DNA of 28,489 nucleotides, taken from assembly GCA_023458095.1 (NCBI GenBank), contig JAEXAS010000005.1, positions 1 through 28,489 of the forward strand. Reading direction: 5' to 3'. The translations under genes and the position numbers were made by a program. Positions 15,646-23,169 of this stretch are shown here, in pieces. Source of the stretch: Actinomycetes bacterium (lineage in GTDB: Bacteria; Actinomycetota; Actinomycetes; Propionibacteriales; Propionibacteriaceae). Under the pieces are notes generated by a model that was not told the DNA's origin, made no database searches, and was given only the letters and a program-made list of their open reading frames with translations. Position 1 is the first letter of the stretch. Every line of letters starts with the position of its first letter.

Positions 15646-17508
15646 ATGACTGTCGTGCCTCAACCCACTGCGCTGGACGTGCTTCGTACCACCTTCGGCT
15701 ACGACGAGTTCCGCGGGGACCAGGCCGAGATCATCGATCAGGTGATCGGTGGCGGCGATGCGCTGGTGTTGATGCCCACCGGGGGCGGCAAGTCGCTGTG
15801 CTACCAGATCCCCGCGATGTTGCGGCCCGGGGTGGCGGTGGTCATCTCGCCGCTGATCGCGCTCATGCATGACCAGGTCAGTGCCCTGGATGCGCTGGGG
15901 GTGCGGGCGGGGTTCATCAACTCCAGTCTGAGTATCGACCAGCGGCGCGCGACGGAGGCGTCCGCGGTGGCTGGGGAACTCGACCTGCTGTATCTGGCTC
16001 CGGAGCGTTTGGGCATGGAGGCCACCGGCGAGTTCCTCGACCGGCTACAGATCGCGCTGTTCGCGATTGACGAGGCGCACTGTGTGTCGCAATGGGGCCA
16101 TGACTTCCGTCCGGACTATTTGCGCTTGTCGATGTTGGGTCAGCGCTGGCCGGACGTGCCGCGCGTTGCGCTTACCGCCACCGCGACGCCCGCGGTACGC
16201 GCCGAGATCACCGAGCGGCTGGGGCTGGAGGCGGCGAAGGTATTCGTCTCCAGCTTCGATCGGCCCAATATTCGCTATCGCATCGAGTCCAAGCAGCAGC
16301 CGGTCAAGCAGTTGGTGGAGCTGATTCGCACCGAGCATGACGGGGACGCCGGCATTGTGTATTGCCTGTCGCGGGCCTCGGTGGAGAAGACCGCCGAGGC
16401 CCTGTGCAAGGCCGGGATCGATGCGATGCCGTATCACGCGGGCCTGCCGTCGGCGGTGCGATCGACCAACCAGAACCGGTTTCTGCGCGAGGACGGCGTG
16501 GTGATGGTGGCCACCATCGCGTTCGGCATGGGCATCGATAAGCCCGACGTGCGATTCGTGGCGCACCTGGATCTGCCCAAGAGCATCGAGGGCTACTACC
16601 AAGAGACCGGACGTGCCGGACGCGACGGGCTGCCAGCTACGGCGTGGATGGCCTACGGACTGGCCGACGTGGTGCAGCAGCGGCAGCTGATCGCAGGATC
16701 GGACGGCGATGAGCAGCACAAGCGGCTGCAAGGCCGGCACCTGGATTCAATGCTGGGGCTGTGCGAGACGCTGCGGTGTCGGCGCCAGGTGATCTTGGAC
16801 TACTTCGGTGAGCCCAGCGAACCGTGCGGCAACTGCGACACGTGTTTGAATCCACCCCAGTCGTGGGACGGTACGGTCGCGGCGCAGAAGTTGCTGTCGA
16901 CGGTGGTGCGGCTGCGCCGGGAGCGGGGTCAGAGCTTCGGGGCGGTGCATCTGATCGACATTCTGCAGGGCAAGCGCACCGAGAAGGTTGAGCAGTGGCG
17001 TCACGACGAGTTGAGCACCTTCGGCATCGGCACCGAGCTGAGTGATATGCAGTGGCGGGCGGTGATTCGCCAGTTGCTGGCCGGTGGCTATCTGTCGGTG
17101 TCGGATCGGCATTCGACCTTGGAGCTGACTGATGCGTCCTGGGGTGCGATGCGCGGTGAGCAGCAGTTGTGGATGCGCGAGCAGCCGATCCTGGAGGCGC
17201 CGCGCTCGAAGCGCTCCCGGGCCGAGGCGGGGGAGAAGCGCTCCCGTTCGGCGGCCGCAGCCAACTTGAGTGATGCGGATCGGGAGTTGTTCGAGCGCTT
17301 GCGCGCGTGGCGCGCCGAGACCGCACGGGCGGCGTCAGTGCCGGCCTATGTGGTGTTCCCGGACGCGACGCTGGTGGGAATCGCGGACTCGCGTCCGGGG
17401 AGTCTGGAGGAGCTGGCCGAAGTCAGCGGAGTCGGCAAGGCGAAGCTGGAGCGCTACGGCGCCGAGGTCTTGCAGATTGTCGAGGCGGACCTCACGCCGA
17501 GCCAGTAG
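15646..17508 (+). CDS. recQ: ATP-dependent DNA helicase RecQ
   Basis: The product has 620 residues, a normal RecQ length. Helicase motifs in order: FRGDQAEII (motif 0), Walker A MPTGGGKS (43-50), ISPLIALMHDQV, DEAHC in FAIDEAHCVSQWGHDFRP (142-146 and the aromatic-rich loop), ALTATATP, then IVYCLSR, VATIAFGMGIDKPDVRFV and QETGRAGRDG. The RecQ zinc site is Cys378, Cys394, Cys397 and Cys400, in CRRQ and CGNCDTC. A winged-helix RQC region follows (about 405-510), then a basic Arg/Ser linker (517-535) and a C-terminal HRDC domain (about 543-612) with PAYVVFPDATLVGIA and VSGVGKAKLERYG. It unwinds 3'-5' at replication and recombination intermediates. The gene stands alone, divergent from the antitoxin gene, and is followed directly by a repeat cluster. 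Confidence 0.96.
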   Translation: MTVVPQPTALDVLRTTFGYDEFRGDQAEIIDQVIGGGDALVLMPTGGGKSLCYQIPAMLRPGVAVVISPLIALMHDQVSALDALGVRAGFINSSLSIDQRRATEASAVAGELDLLYLAPERLGMEATGEFLDRLQIALFAIDEAHCVSQWGHDFRPDYLRLSMLGQRWPDVPRVALTATATPAVRAEITERLGLEAAKVFVSSFDRPNIRYRIESKQQPVKQLVELIRTEHDGDAGIVYCLSRASVEKTAEALCKAGIDAMPYHAGLPSAVRSTNQNRFLREDGVVMVATIAFGMGIDKPDVRFVAHLDLPKSIEGYYQETGRAGRDGLPATAWMAYGLADVVQQRQLIAGSDGDEQHKRLQGRHLDSMLGLCETLRCRRQVILDYFGEPSEPCGNCDTCLNPPQSWDGTVAAQKLLSTVVRLRRERGQSFGAVHLIDILQGKRTEKVEQWRHDELSTFGIGTELSDMQWRAVIRQLLAGGYLSVSDRHSTLELTDASWGAMRGEQQLWMREQPILEAPRSKRSRAEAGEKRSRSAAAANLSDADRELFERLRAWRAETARAASVPAYVVFPDATLVGIADSRPGSLEELAEVSGVGKAKLERYGAEVLQIVEADLTPSQ

Positions 17509-17523
17509 CCATCGCCCTCTCGC

Positions 17524-17610
17524 AGGCCTGCGGTTGGTTGAGAAGGCCTGCGGTTGGTTGAGGAGGCCCTGCGGCTGGTTGAGGAGGCCCGCAGGGCCGT
17601 CTCGAAACCT
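17524..17610 (+). repeat. Repeat cluster after recQ
   Basis: Three near-tandem units of about 20 bp (AGGCCTGCGGTTGGTTGAGA and two variants) run into a full copy of the GGTTGAGGAG...CTCGAAAC repeat. The last 39 bp (17572-17610) are identical to 18662-18700 and contain the hairpin GGCCC-GCA-GGGCC. The cluster begins 16 bp after the recQ stop. It may serve as a transcription barrier or terminator for recQ. Confidence 0.75.
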
Positions 17611-17652
17611 GATGCCACACCACGGCCGGCCTACCGCTCGGCCGGGCTCAGA

Positions 17653-18360
17653 TCACGAGGCGTGATATTCGCAGCTCACCGTGCCCTCGGCGGGCCCGTC
17701 GCTGTCGGCATTGACCGAACCGTTCCAGATCAGATTGCAGGAGATGAAGACGGGCAACCCTAGGGAGTCCTTGGCCGCGGTGGCCGTGGCAGTGGCATCG
17801 ATCCACGATCCCCGGGTCCAGACGTACCGGTCTTCGATCCCTGTCCAGTACTCGGTGAACGTCCCTTCTTCGGTGCTCACTTTCACCTGCACGGTCGAGC
17901 CTTCCGGAGCGATCACTGTGACGCGGCCCCAGTTCTCGCCGAAATGACAGGACGAGGAGTCGGAATCCTCAAGACAACCCGATCGAGCTTGTTGGTAGGC
18001 GCCCACCGTGCCGAGTGCGACAACGATGGCCACGACGAAGCTGAAGCCGACCCCTATGCCCCTCAACAGCCGGGCGGGTGCTGGTCGCGACCGAGCCGCC
18101 AGCGCGCCGATCACGAGCGCGGCGACTGCAACACCGGTCATCAGGACGAAAAACCACATCGGAGTGTGCTCGGGGCCGAGCGACACGAGGAGAGTCTTCT
18201 GGTCGGCAACCACCGGCCACGGCAGCGCGGTGCGCAGAAGGAGGAGCGCCCACGCCCCAACCAGGACTATCCCCCCAACAATGGGCCACTTGCCCACTGC
18301 CGGGCGTGGCGTCCGATCCGTCACCGCCGACACGTCGTTTTCGTTCACTCGTCCCCTCAT
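17653..18360 (-). CDS. Membrane protein with MmpS-like exported domain
   Basis: The product has 235 residues from the ATG at 18360, preceded by CAGGGG. A GTG 12 bp further in, with GAGGGG before it, is an alternative start. A charged N-terminus is followed by three hydrophobic helices: WPIVGGIVLVGAWALLLL, MWFFVLMTGVAVAALVIGAL and IGVGFSFVVAIVVALGTVGA. The remaining about 110 residues form an extracytoplasmic beta-rich domain with RVTVIAPEGSTVQVKVS, YWTGIEDRYVWTRGSW and a final LPVFISCNLIWNGS...GTVSCEY. The paired cysteines and the strand order near the end resemble the MmpS/immunoglobulin-like domain of actinobacterial envelope proteins; here it is attached to three helices. The gene lies between two identical 39 bp repeats. 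Role unknown. Confidence 0.65.
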   Translation of the reverse strand: MRGRVNENDVSAVTDRTPRPAVGKWPIVGGIVLVGAWALLLLRTALPWPVVADQKTLLVSLGPEHTPMWFFVLMTGVAVAALVIGALAARSRPAPARLLRGIGVGFSFVVAIVVALGTVGAYQQARSGCLEDSDSSSCHFGENWGRVTVIAPEGSTVQVKVSTEEGTFTEYWTGIEDRYVWTRGSWIDATATATAAKDSLGLPVFISCNLIWNGSVNADSDGPAEGTVSCEYHAS

Positions 18361-18837
18361 ATCCCCTGCGCGGTTGCGGCGCGGATCTCGACACAACTTA
18401 GCCTCGAACGTCGCAGAACGTTAGAGCACAGATTGGGGAGTTGGACCCACGGCCGAGTATTCCGGCTTGCCCTTATCGTCGGCCAGCTGAAACTGGCTGC
18501 TGAATGGTTGAGCGACGCAGTGCATTTGCCGATTGGTGAGACGGCCAGATCTACTTCTTGACGGCTGGACGGCGACCAACAGGGAAACATGTCAGGCGGC
18601 CGCCGGCAGCCAAAACAGGACCTCAACGTGGTTGCTTCCAGTGCGCCGCACATTCCGTCTTCGGCTGGTTGAGGAGGCCCGCAGGGCCGTCTCGAAACCT
18701 ATGCGACGTCTGGAGATTGTTGTGGGCAAAGGAGCCGGGCCGTCCGTTGGTGAGCCAGGAAGTTTGCCCGCGATGTAGCAGGAGGTGCGCACGCCCAAGT
18801 AGCCTGTCGCAAAATCAGCGCTGTGGGCAGGAGGCCT
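18361..18837. other. Intergenic region with repeat, no clear gene
   Basis: This 477 bp stretch holds the promoter side of the MmpS-like gene, a copy of the 39 bp repeat (18662-18700) and the leader of the small secreted protein. No frame has a ribosome site together with recognisable content. A short frame near 18465-18561 reads LALIVGQLKLAAEWL, which looks protein-like but has no start and could be a gene remnant or chance. No RNA gene seen. Confidence 0.45.
18662..18700 (+). repeat. 39 bp repeat, identical to the copy after recQ
   Basis: This is base-for-base the same as 17572-17610 and in the same orientation, 1090 bp away. It carries the internal hairpin GGCCC-GCA-GGGCC and ends CTCGAAACCT. 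The pair brackets the MmpS-like membrane gene. A more diverged copy is present at 1336-1375 on the other strand, so this is a dispersed family rather than a one-time duplication. Confidence 0.8.
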
Positions 18838-19116
18838 ATGAGGACCCGTAAGACCACAATCGCGGCCGCAGGTGTCGTGGTGCTGGGCGGACTGATTATC
18901 TCGGCAAGCTCTGCTGCATCCACCGAGCCGCCTCCAGAAGAGTTGTCGGTGATTGTGGGCGAGCCGCTCACCGATGACGCCATTCCTGGAGCCGACCGCA
19001 CGCCTGCGGTCGACTATGTGGACAATCCATATGTGGGCGACTATTTCGACCCCGTCGAAGATGAGTATGGGAACCCGGTCTATCCCACCCCGGTGATTGT
19101 TGAACCGGGCCACTAG
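18838..19116 (+). CDS. Small secreted acidic protein
   Basis: The product has 92 residues from the ATG at 18838, which has a near-perfect AGGAGG site 5 bp upstream; the frame could start at 18823 but has no ribosome site there. The N-terminus (MRTRKTTIAAAGVVVLGGLI) is a clear signal peptide with likely cleavage near SSAASTEP. The mature part of about 60 residues is acidic, rich in Pro, Asp, Val and Tyr, with DYVDNPYVGDYFDPVEDEYG as its most distinctive segment and no cysteines. It looks like a flexible exported peptide rather than a folded enzyme. I do not recognise a family. It precedes a secreted hydrolase gene, but a pseudogene remnant lies between them. Confidence 0.7.
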   Translation: MRTRKTTIAAAGVVVLGGLIISASSAASTEPPPEELSVIVGEPLTDDAIPGADRTPAVDYVDNPYVGDYFDPVEDEYGNPVYPTPVIVEPGH

Positions 19117-19156
19117 CGCGGGCGCGGTGTCCGTCCGCTGCGGCGGATAGGAGCGA

Positions 19157-19226
19157 CGAAGCTGGAACATTAGGGGGACGAGCTCGTGCAAATCACCGAG
19201 GCGGACCTCGCGTCGAGCCAGTAGCC
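19157..19226 (+). pseudogene. Remnant of a recQ 3' end (HRDC tail)
   Basis: These 70 bp align without gaps to the last part of recQ (17441-17510); I count 56 identical positions. In the recQ frame it reads TKLEH, stop, GDELVQITEADLASSQ, stop, against AKLERYGAEVLQIVEADLTPSQ in RecQ. A Tyr codon has become TAG, and many differences sit at third positions, as expected of a once-coding paralogue that has decayed. It ends 28 bp before the start of the secreted hydrolase gene. It could be a duplicated piece or what is left of a second HRDC-containing gene. Confidence 0.75.
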
Positions 19227-19254
19227 TGAGCCTCACTGCGAGAGGGGAGGCGCC

Positions 19255-20451
19255 ATGCGACGACTGATCCGTATTGCCGCAATCAGCGTCGTCTCGATCA
19301 GCCTGATGGCGTTCGCGTCGCCAACGAGTGAAGCCAAGACGCCGCCTCCGCCGCGAGCTCTGGCCAACCATCAGATCGACGCCCATCTGGGCTATCAGCC
19401 GCAGTCGACCTGCGATCCGACGGCCAAACCCGGTGCCAAGGCGCTGCTGCGGCTGTTGATTCAGACCTGGGGCGGATCGTCGTCGGGCATATCGCGGGCA
19501 TGCTCGCGGGGACGGCGCTCGGAGCACAAAGAGGGCCGGGCCATCGATTGGCATATGGACTCCCGCAAGGCCCGCGACCGCAAGCAAGTGTCCCGAGCAA
19601 CACGGTGGATCACCGCCAACCACGGCGAGGTCGCCCGGCGGCTGGGCATCATGTACGTGATCTGGAACCAGCGCATCTGGTCGACCTATTACCCCGAGCT
19701 GGGCTGGCGCAAGATGGAAGACCGCGGCTCGTTCACCGAGAACCACAAGGATCACGTACACATCTCGCTGTCCTGGGACGGGGCGTACATGCAAACGTCC
19801 TGGTGGACGGGGCGCGCGGTGGTGAACCCGGTCAACTCCAAGTGCAGCGTGTGCCTGCCGATCATCGCGCGCGGCACGCGCAAATGGCCGTACCAGAAGA
19901 CCTCGGTGCCGAGCACGTTCACTCCTGCGCCGTGGAAGATTCCCGGCGTTGGCGGCAGCCCCCAGGTTGGACGGACGCTGCGGGCGGTGCCTGGAACGTG
20001 GGTGCCTGATGGGGCCGAGCTGAGCTACCAATGGTTGTCGAACGGCAAGCCGATTATTGGCGCAACCTCAGCGAAGTATGTGATCGGCCCCGAGCAGGTC
20101 GGACGTGACGTGGAGGTCGCCGTCACGGCGACGACTGGCACAAAGGTGACCACCAAGAAGTCGAAGAACGTCGCGCTGGTCTATCCGGCGCGCATGGCGA
20201 CGGTGCGTCCGAAGATCAAGGGGAAGTTCGCCGTCGGCAAGACCGTGCGAGCGGTGTTGGGAACGTGGCGGCCTGCGCCGACTCGGGTGCGCTACACCTG
20301 GCTGCGCGACGGCAAGGTGATCAAGGGGGCTACCTCGGCGAGTCTGAAGCTGCGGGCGAAGTTCCGTGGGCATCGGATCTCGGTGCGGGTGAAGGGGTCG
20401 CGGTTTGGGTACTACACGGTGGTTCTGACTTCGGTGGCGCGGAGGGTTTAG
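19255..20451 (+). CDS. Secreted M15-like hydrolase with Ig-like repeats
   Basis: The product has 398 residues, starting after GGGGAGG. The signal peptide covers about residues 1-27 (hydrophobic core IAAISVVSISLMAFA). The domain at about 40-200 has SEHKEGRAIDWHMD (His91, Asp98) and NHKDHVHISLSWDG (His167/His169), the zinc-ligand pattern of LAS/M15-type peptidases. It matches my memory of the ARB_07466/VldE-like C-terminal domain found in actinobacterial secreted proteins. After residue 225 there are two similar beta domains, each with VG-x-T-L/V-RAV-x-GTW, then Y-x-W-L-x-(N/D)-GK-x-I-x-GATSA, so they are internal repeats of an Ig-like cell-surface module. The likely substrate is peptidoglycan or another envelope polymer; the true ligands and activity are inferred. 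Confidence 0.82.
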   Translation: MRRLIRIAAISVVSISLMAFASPTSEAKTPPPPRALANHQIDAHLGYQPQSTCDPTAKPGAKALLRLLIQTWGGSSSGISRACSRGRRSEHKEGRAIDWHMDSRKARDRKQVSRATRWITANHGEVARRLGIMYVIWNQRIWSTYYPELGWRKMEDRGSFTENHKDHVHISLSWDGAYMQTSWWTGRAVVNPVNSKCSVCLPIIARGTRKWPYQKTSVPSTFTPAPWKIPGVGGSPQVGRTLRAVPGTWVPDGAELSYQWLSNGKPIIGATSAKYVIGPEQVGRDVEVAVTATTGTKVTTKKSKNVALVYPARMATVRPKIKGKFAVGKTVRAVLGTWRPAPTRVRYTWLRDGKVIKGATSASLKLRAKFRGHRISVRVKGSRFGYYTVVLTSVARRV

Positions 20452-20464
20452 CGCGATCCGCGCT
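20450..20464 (+). terminator. Short hairpin at the hydrolase stop codon
   Basis: AGCGCG (20450-20455) and CGCGCT (20459-20464) form a perfect 6 bp stem with an ATC loop, overlapping the TAG stop. There is no T tract, so termination strength is doubtful. The rest of the 133 bp gap to the convergent DUF6414-type gene shows nothing else. Confidence 0.3.
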
Positions 20465-20584
20465 GCCGTGCACGCTGTCTCTCTTGCCGGCCCGGAGCTG
20501 GCATGGAGTCGGCTGCGAATTGGCTGCGCCGTCGCCTGCGCTCCCGCCGCCCCCCGTGTCCTTCAGCATCAACGCCTCTCGCGA

Positions 20585-21949
20585 TCACCAGTAGATTGCG
20601 ACAAACTCCACGTCGAGTAGTCGCGGAGCCTGGTCACCAAGAGGCTTCGGTGTGATCAGGTTGACCTGATTGAGAGAACTCGATGTCGGAAATAGCGAAA
20701 GGCCAACTGCCTCTCGGGCTGCGGTTCGAAGCTCGAGGGCACGTTCCGGGCCGACTTCTCCGCCGACTATGCCAAGGACACGCTTCGTGAGCGACGAGAA
20801 GGCGCTGGTCTGATCCGAGACGGTTGCGGACCGCATCTTTAGCTCCCCGATACTTTGGGCGACACCCTCCTTCTGGTCGGGGCCCAGAGACTCACCGACT
20901 TCGTGGAGCAGCGAATCAGCGTATTGCGACAGTGCGGCAGCGAGCTTCGCGTCGAGCGCACTCTCGTTCGGTTGGGAGAGCACGCCGCTGAAGGGAATTC
21001 GTCCAGCGGAGTTGATCTGCTCCACAAGATCCGGTGCGACGTCCACGAATAGGTCAGCAAGTTTTACTGGCGTCCAAGATTCCTGAAGACCGGAGTGAGA
21101 GATTCGTGCGAGCACGGTGAACTCAGCTTCTGAGAAGAGGACGCGACGTAGATCTTTCCAATACGCCTCTTGTTCGGTAACCCCGACGATCTCTAGCGGC
21201 CGAGTCTTGAGCTTGAGCCCGTCGATGAGGTATTTGTGCGCGACGTACTCGACCTCGTCGATCTCCACGACAACGTAGTCGACTGCGACCGCTCGGATCG
21301 GTACCAATCCCGCCAGGAGCCTCTTCAAGATCTTGTTGATCGGCTGGACTTCCTGCAGAGTTGCAAGCCCGCCCTCGGCAGCGAACATGTCTGGATAGTC
21401 CTCGGCCATTGACGTGAACTCAGAGACCATCGTGCCGAGGTGAAACACGGGATCGGCGGCGAGTCTGACACGTAATTCGACCAGTTTTCCGCGGTGAAGT
21501 TCTGCTGCGGAGGCAAGCTTGGAGAGTGTGTCGGTCTTCTTGAGGCTCTCGATGTCGTTTGCGGGCGTATCGACTGCAACGGGCTCGATGATTCGGAGTC
21601 CATCAATCAAATGCAGGTCGCGGAATCGGGACTGGACAGTGGCCTTTCGGGACGTCTGGATCGTGCTGCTGTTGTTCGTCTGATAGCGGGAGGTGATCTC
21701 AGCCTTCGCGATCGCCCCAGGGTTGACACCTGCGGTCGCGTCAATCGATGCTTCGCTACCCTCGCTGGCCTGCTCAGACTTGGAGTCTGTCACCTCGCCG
21801 CTTTGAGACGACAAGAGACTTAGGAGACTCACTTCGTCGAGATAGATGAACTCGCGAAGATCCGGGCGTTTCGGATCAGCCGTCGTTTGGTTGGGCGCAA
21901 CGTCGGGCTTCCTGCGAAGCAAGCGCTGCCACCACGATTCCGTTTTCAT
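20585..21949 (-). CDS. DUF6414-type protein, last gene of the hsdR operon
   Basis: The product has 454 residues. After a basic N-terminus comes REFIYLDEVSLLSLLSSQSGEVTDS (about 32-56), which I recognise as the start signature of DUF6414 (usually REFIYLDEVSVYSLLAS). The next region is Ser/Thr/Gln-rich with alternating strand-like segments, followed by a conserved-looking VDTPANDIESLKKTDT stretch. The second half (about 250-454) is mixed alpha/beta, with no catalytic motif I can see and no membrane helix. The start overlaps the AAA+ stop by ATGA, so the two are likely made together and may interact. I recall DUF6414 genes beside ATPases in variable genome regions, consistent with defence, but biochemical function is unknown. 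GC content appears lower than in recQ or the sugar operon. Confidence 0.72.
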   Translation of the reverse strand: MKTESWWQRLLRRKPDVAPNQTTADPKRPDLREFIYLDEVSLLSLLSSQSGEVTDSKSEQASEGSEASIDATAGVNPGAIAKAEITSRYQTNNSSTIQTSRKATVQSRFRDLHLIDGLRIIEPVAVDTPANDIESLKKTDTLSKLASAAELHRGKLVELRVRLAADPVFHLGTMVSEFTSMAEDYPDMFAAEGGLATLQEVQPINKILKRLLAGLVPIRAVAVDYVVVEIDEVEYVAHKYLIDGLKLKTRPLEIVGVTEQEAYWKDLRRVLFSEAEFTVLARISHSGLQESWTPVKLADLFVDVAPDLVEQINSAGRIPFSGVLSQPNESALDAKLAAALSQYADSLLHEVGESLGPDQKEGVAQSIGELKMRSATVSDQTSAFSSLTKRVLGIVGGEVGPERALELRTAAREAVGLSLFPTSSSLNQVNLITPKPLGDQAPRLLDVEFVAIYW

Positions 21950-23169
21950 GCCGCTACCTCCGCCATGACAGATCGACGAGGCCGCAAAGCGATCCGCTCA
22001 AGCGCTTGCGCTACGTCCTCGGGGGCGATCTCGCTTCGGGAGTCGCCAGCAGCGACGAGTGCCGCTTCTGTCCAAATGAACGTCAGTTCTGCGGCCGACC
22101 AACCGTGAGTGAGCGTGGCGATATCTTCCAACGGCATAACCGGCGCGGTTTTGAGGTGAGCACCTGCGACCTTGAGAATCTCATACCGATCCGTGAGGCA
22201 AGGGAGACCGAACTCGATCTCCCAATCGAATCGACCAGGTCGAGTCAACGCGGGGTCAAGTGTGTCGACCCGGTTTGTAGCGGCAATGACGATCACGCTC
22301 TTGCCCTTGTTGTCGAAGCCGTCCATCAAGGTGAGGAGTTGGGCGACCAGTCGCTTAGAAGCCTCGTGCGAGTCTCCAGTTCGCTTCTCGGCGATGCTAT
22401 CGATCTCATCGAAGAAGATGATCGCGCGACCGTTCTCACTCTTGGTTGCCGCCTCAAAGATCCTTCGAAGCGTGCCCTCGGTGTCTCCGAGCCACTTACT
22501 GATGATTGACGGGCCGCTGATCAAGTAGAAGTCTGCCTCGGACTCCCTGGCGATGATTCGCGCGAGATGCGTCTTGCCAGTGCCAGGCTGCCCCGTGAAC
22601 AAAACCCCCTTGACCGGGCGGGCACCGATCTTCTCTAGTTGCTCTCGACGTTCGAGCTGAGTCTCAATAAGCTCTTTGGCTCGAGCCACTACGTCCGGGT
22701 ATCCGCCAAAGTCTTTGAAGGTCGGGCCTTCGGCTGCGTTGTCACGGAGGTATTCGAACTCAATGTTCTCAGTGTCGTCACCGATAATCCCGCTTTTAAT
22801 AGGGCGGTCAGAGACTACTTCCAGCACACCTTGGGCGTCGTTGTACTCCACCATGTTGCCGGGTTTGACCATCACTTTGCGAGGATTCTTGACGCGCTGG
22901 AATCCGACTCCGCTGTCGACAAGGACGGCTCCATCATCCAGTATTCGTCGCACAGCAGTGATCTGGTGCGTCTCGCGCCAAATGTCTTCAGGAGCGAACT
23001 CCCAGTCGTCCTGGCCAACTATGATGACGTCGCCCTGCTGAACATTATCGATGTTCGCTAGCCCGGACACCCGCCCAACCTGGCCATTCTGATTCTGAAA
23101 GTGGATCACTGCCTCATCGTGATCTACGCGAAGAACCTTGAGTAGTTGGCCGACTATTAGATCGTTCAT
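21946..23169 (-). CDS. Single-ring AAA+ ATPase, proteasomal-ATPase-like
   Basis: The product has 407 residues. The N-terminal half (about 1-125) is strand-rich with GQVGRVSGLANI and GDVIIVGQDDW, suggestive of one or two OB-type folds as in Mpa/ARC. The AAA+ module follows: Walker A GQPGTGKT (193-200), a pore-loop candidate SIISKWLGDTEGTL with Trp226, Walker B IIFFDEID (250-257), sensor-1 ATNR (297-300) and the second region of homology with arginine-finger candidates TRPGRFD (Arg310, Arg313). The C-terminal lid has HGWSAAELTFIWTEAAL. The tail lacks the HbYX motif of proteasome activators, so it need not feed a protease. It probably remodels or unfolds a partner, perhaps the DUF6414-type or membrane protein of the same operon. 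It overlaps both neighbours by 4 bp (ATGA). Confidence 0.9.
   Translation of the reverse strand: MNDLIVGQLLKVLRVDHDEAVIHFQNQNGQVGRVSGLANIDNVQQGDVIIVGQDDWEFAPEDIWRETHQITAVRRILDDGAVLVDSGVGFQRVKNPRKVMVKPGNMVEYNDAQGVLEVVSDRPIKSGIIGDDTENIEFEYLRDNAAEGPTFKDFGGYPDVVARAKELIETQLERREQLEKIGARPVKGVLFTGQPGTGKTHLARIIARESEADFYLISGPSIISKWLGDTEGTLRRIFEAATKSENGRAIIFFDEIDSIAEKRTGDSHEASKRLVAQLLTLMDGFDNKGKSVIVIAATNRVDTLDPALTRPGRFDWEIEFGLPCLTDRYEILKVAGAHLKTAPVMPLEDIATLTHGWSAAELTFIWTEAALVAAGDSRSEIAPEDVAQALERIALRPRRSVMAEVAA

Noticed and set aside
17524..17610. Repeat cluster considered as a CRISPR array
   Set aside because: The units are adjacent without unique spacers, vary in sequence, and related copies occur elsewhere as single elements; no cas genes are present.
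18592..20031. A 479-codon open frame on the minus strand
   Set aside because: It runs antisense to the secreted small protein and the M15-like hydrolase, is Arg/His/Pro-rich without domain motifs, and has no ribosome site. Long antisense frames are expected in high-GC DNA.
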